From positions 1 through 33,967 of the forward strand of contig JAEEHP010000228.1 in NCBI GenBank assembly GCA_016280855.1: a stretch of DNA of 33,967 nucleotides, read 5' to 3'. The notes below the pieces were generated by a model. The model had not been told where the DNA came from and made no database searches. It was given only the letters and a program-made list of their open reading frames with translations. The translations under genes and the position numbers were made by a program. Positions 33,376 through 33,967 of the stretch are shown piece by piece. Position 1 is the stretch's first letter. The number at the start of each line of letters is the position of its first letter. Source of the DNA: Bacteroidaceae bacterium. Its GTDB lineage: Bacteria; Bacteroidota; Bacteroidia; Bacteroidales; Bacteroidaceae.

Positions 33376-33965
33376 TGGATAATATCTTTCCTATATACGA
33401 TCGGATGATGTCACGCGCCGACAAGGAATCGCTGTTGCATCAACGAGGCATGATGATTTGGTTCACTGGCCTTTCGGGTTCGGGCAAATCGACCATTGCC
33501 ATCGGCGTAGAGCGCGAGCTACACCAGCGCGGCCTGCTCTGTCGAATCCTTGACGGCGACAATATCCGTTCGGGCATAAACGCGGGCCTTGGCTTCTCGG
33601 CCGAAGACCGCCGCGAGAACATACGTCGCATTGCCGAAGTGGGCAAACTGTTCGTAGATACCGGCATCATCACCCTTGCCGCCTTCGTCTCACCGACCAA
33701 CGAATATCGCACAATGGCTCGTGACATCATCGGTGCTGAGGACTTTTTCGAGGTTTATGTTTCAACGCCCTTAGAGGAGTGTGAGCGCCGTGATGTCAAA
33801 GGTCTTTATGCCCGAGCCCGCCGCGGAGAGGTCAAGGACTTCACGGGTATCAGTGCCCCCTTTGAAGTGCCCGAGCATCCAGCCCTCAGCATTGACACCT
33901 CCAAACAACCGCTCGAACAGAGCGTCAAGCAAGTCGTCGATTTAGTCCTAAGCCAACACGTATAG
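33375..33965 (+). CDS. cysC: Adenylyl-sulfate kinase
   Basis: 196 residues, complete: the TAG stop is at 33963-33965. CysC phosphorylates adenylyl sulfate to PAPS in sulfate activation. Walker A is GLSGSGKST (about 32-40); DGDNIRSGINAGLGFSAEDR with RRENIRRIAEVGKLF is the family's substrate segment; FVSPTNEYR and the lid region CERRDVKGLYARARRGEVKD are also typical. Its start codon overlaps the permease stop (TAATG), showing translational coupling. ATP sulfurylase genes (cysD, cysN) would be expected just past the right edge but are not in the window. Confidence 0.95.
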   Translation: MDNIFPIYDRMMSRADKESLLHQRGMMIWFTGLSGSGKSTIAIGVERELHQRGLLCRILDGDNIRSGINAGLGFSAEDRRENIRRIAEVGKLFVDTGIITLAAFVSPTNEYRTMARDIIGAEDFFEVYVSTPLEECERRDVKGLYARARRGEVKDFTGISAPFEVPEHPALSIDTSKQPLEQSVKQVVDLVLSQHV

Positions 33966-33967
33966 AC

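Overview
The window reads as chromosomal DNA of a Bacteroidales bacterium, probably close to Prevotellaceae. The grounds are the protein families (carboxypeptidase-regulatory TonB receptors, DUF4836, DUF4421, a Bacteroidales-type putative porin, an aminosugar-kinase/RapZ fusion, M6 proteases with sorting-type C-termini) and many promoters of the Bacteroidota form TTTG/TTG - about 20 nt - TAnnTTTG. Coding density is high. I see no tRNA, rRNA, CRISPR array, transposase or phage gene.

Layout. 1-633 (-): start of a TonB-receptor-like outer-membrane protein running off the left edge. 1082-3351 (-): a sigma cassette of ECF sigma factor, single-span anti-sigma-like protein and unknown secreted protein. 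3496-13640 (-): eight co-directional genes, in transcription order a NupG-like nucleoside transporter, bifunctional-nuclease-family protein, rsmE, DUF4836 protein, ABC ATPase, FtsX-like permease, AmgK/RapZ-type fusion and TonB receptor; several overlap by 4 bp. 13772-14680 (+): secreted GH16 glucanase, convergent with a BtuB/CirA-like TonB receptor (14704-16608, -).

16609-17394 has no intact gene. It holds facing -7 boxes, a 3' remnant of a ridA gene, a set of nested perfect inverted repeats and tandem promoters. 17395-20577 (+) is a 2-oxoacid:ferredoxin oxidoreductase operon (TPR microprotein, ferredoxin, alpha, 57-aa membrane protein, beta, gamma), interrupted by an AT-rich inverted repeat and followed by a porin. 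22881-26238 (-): manC, a Gfo/Idh/MocA oxidoreductase and a DUF4421 protein. 26292-30700 (-): two secreted M6 metalloproteases. 30878-33965 (+): ispE, an SLC13-type permease and cysC, which looks like the start of a sulfate-assimilation operon.

The most unusual material is (i) a repeat inserted in frame in the linker of the kinase/RapZ fusion, (ii) the ridA remnant beside nested palindromes, (iii) a 7/8-bp tandem repeat reaching into the start of the ABC ATPase gene, and (iv) two unassigned small proteins inside the oxidoreductase operon. Family assignments rest on reading motifs by eye, not on database searches.
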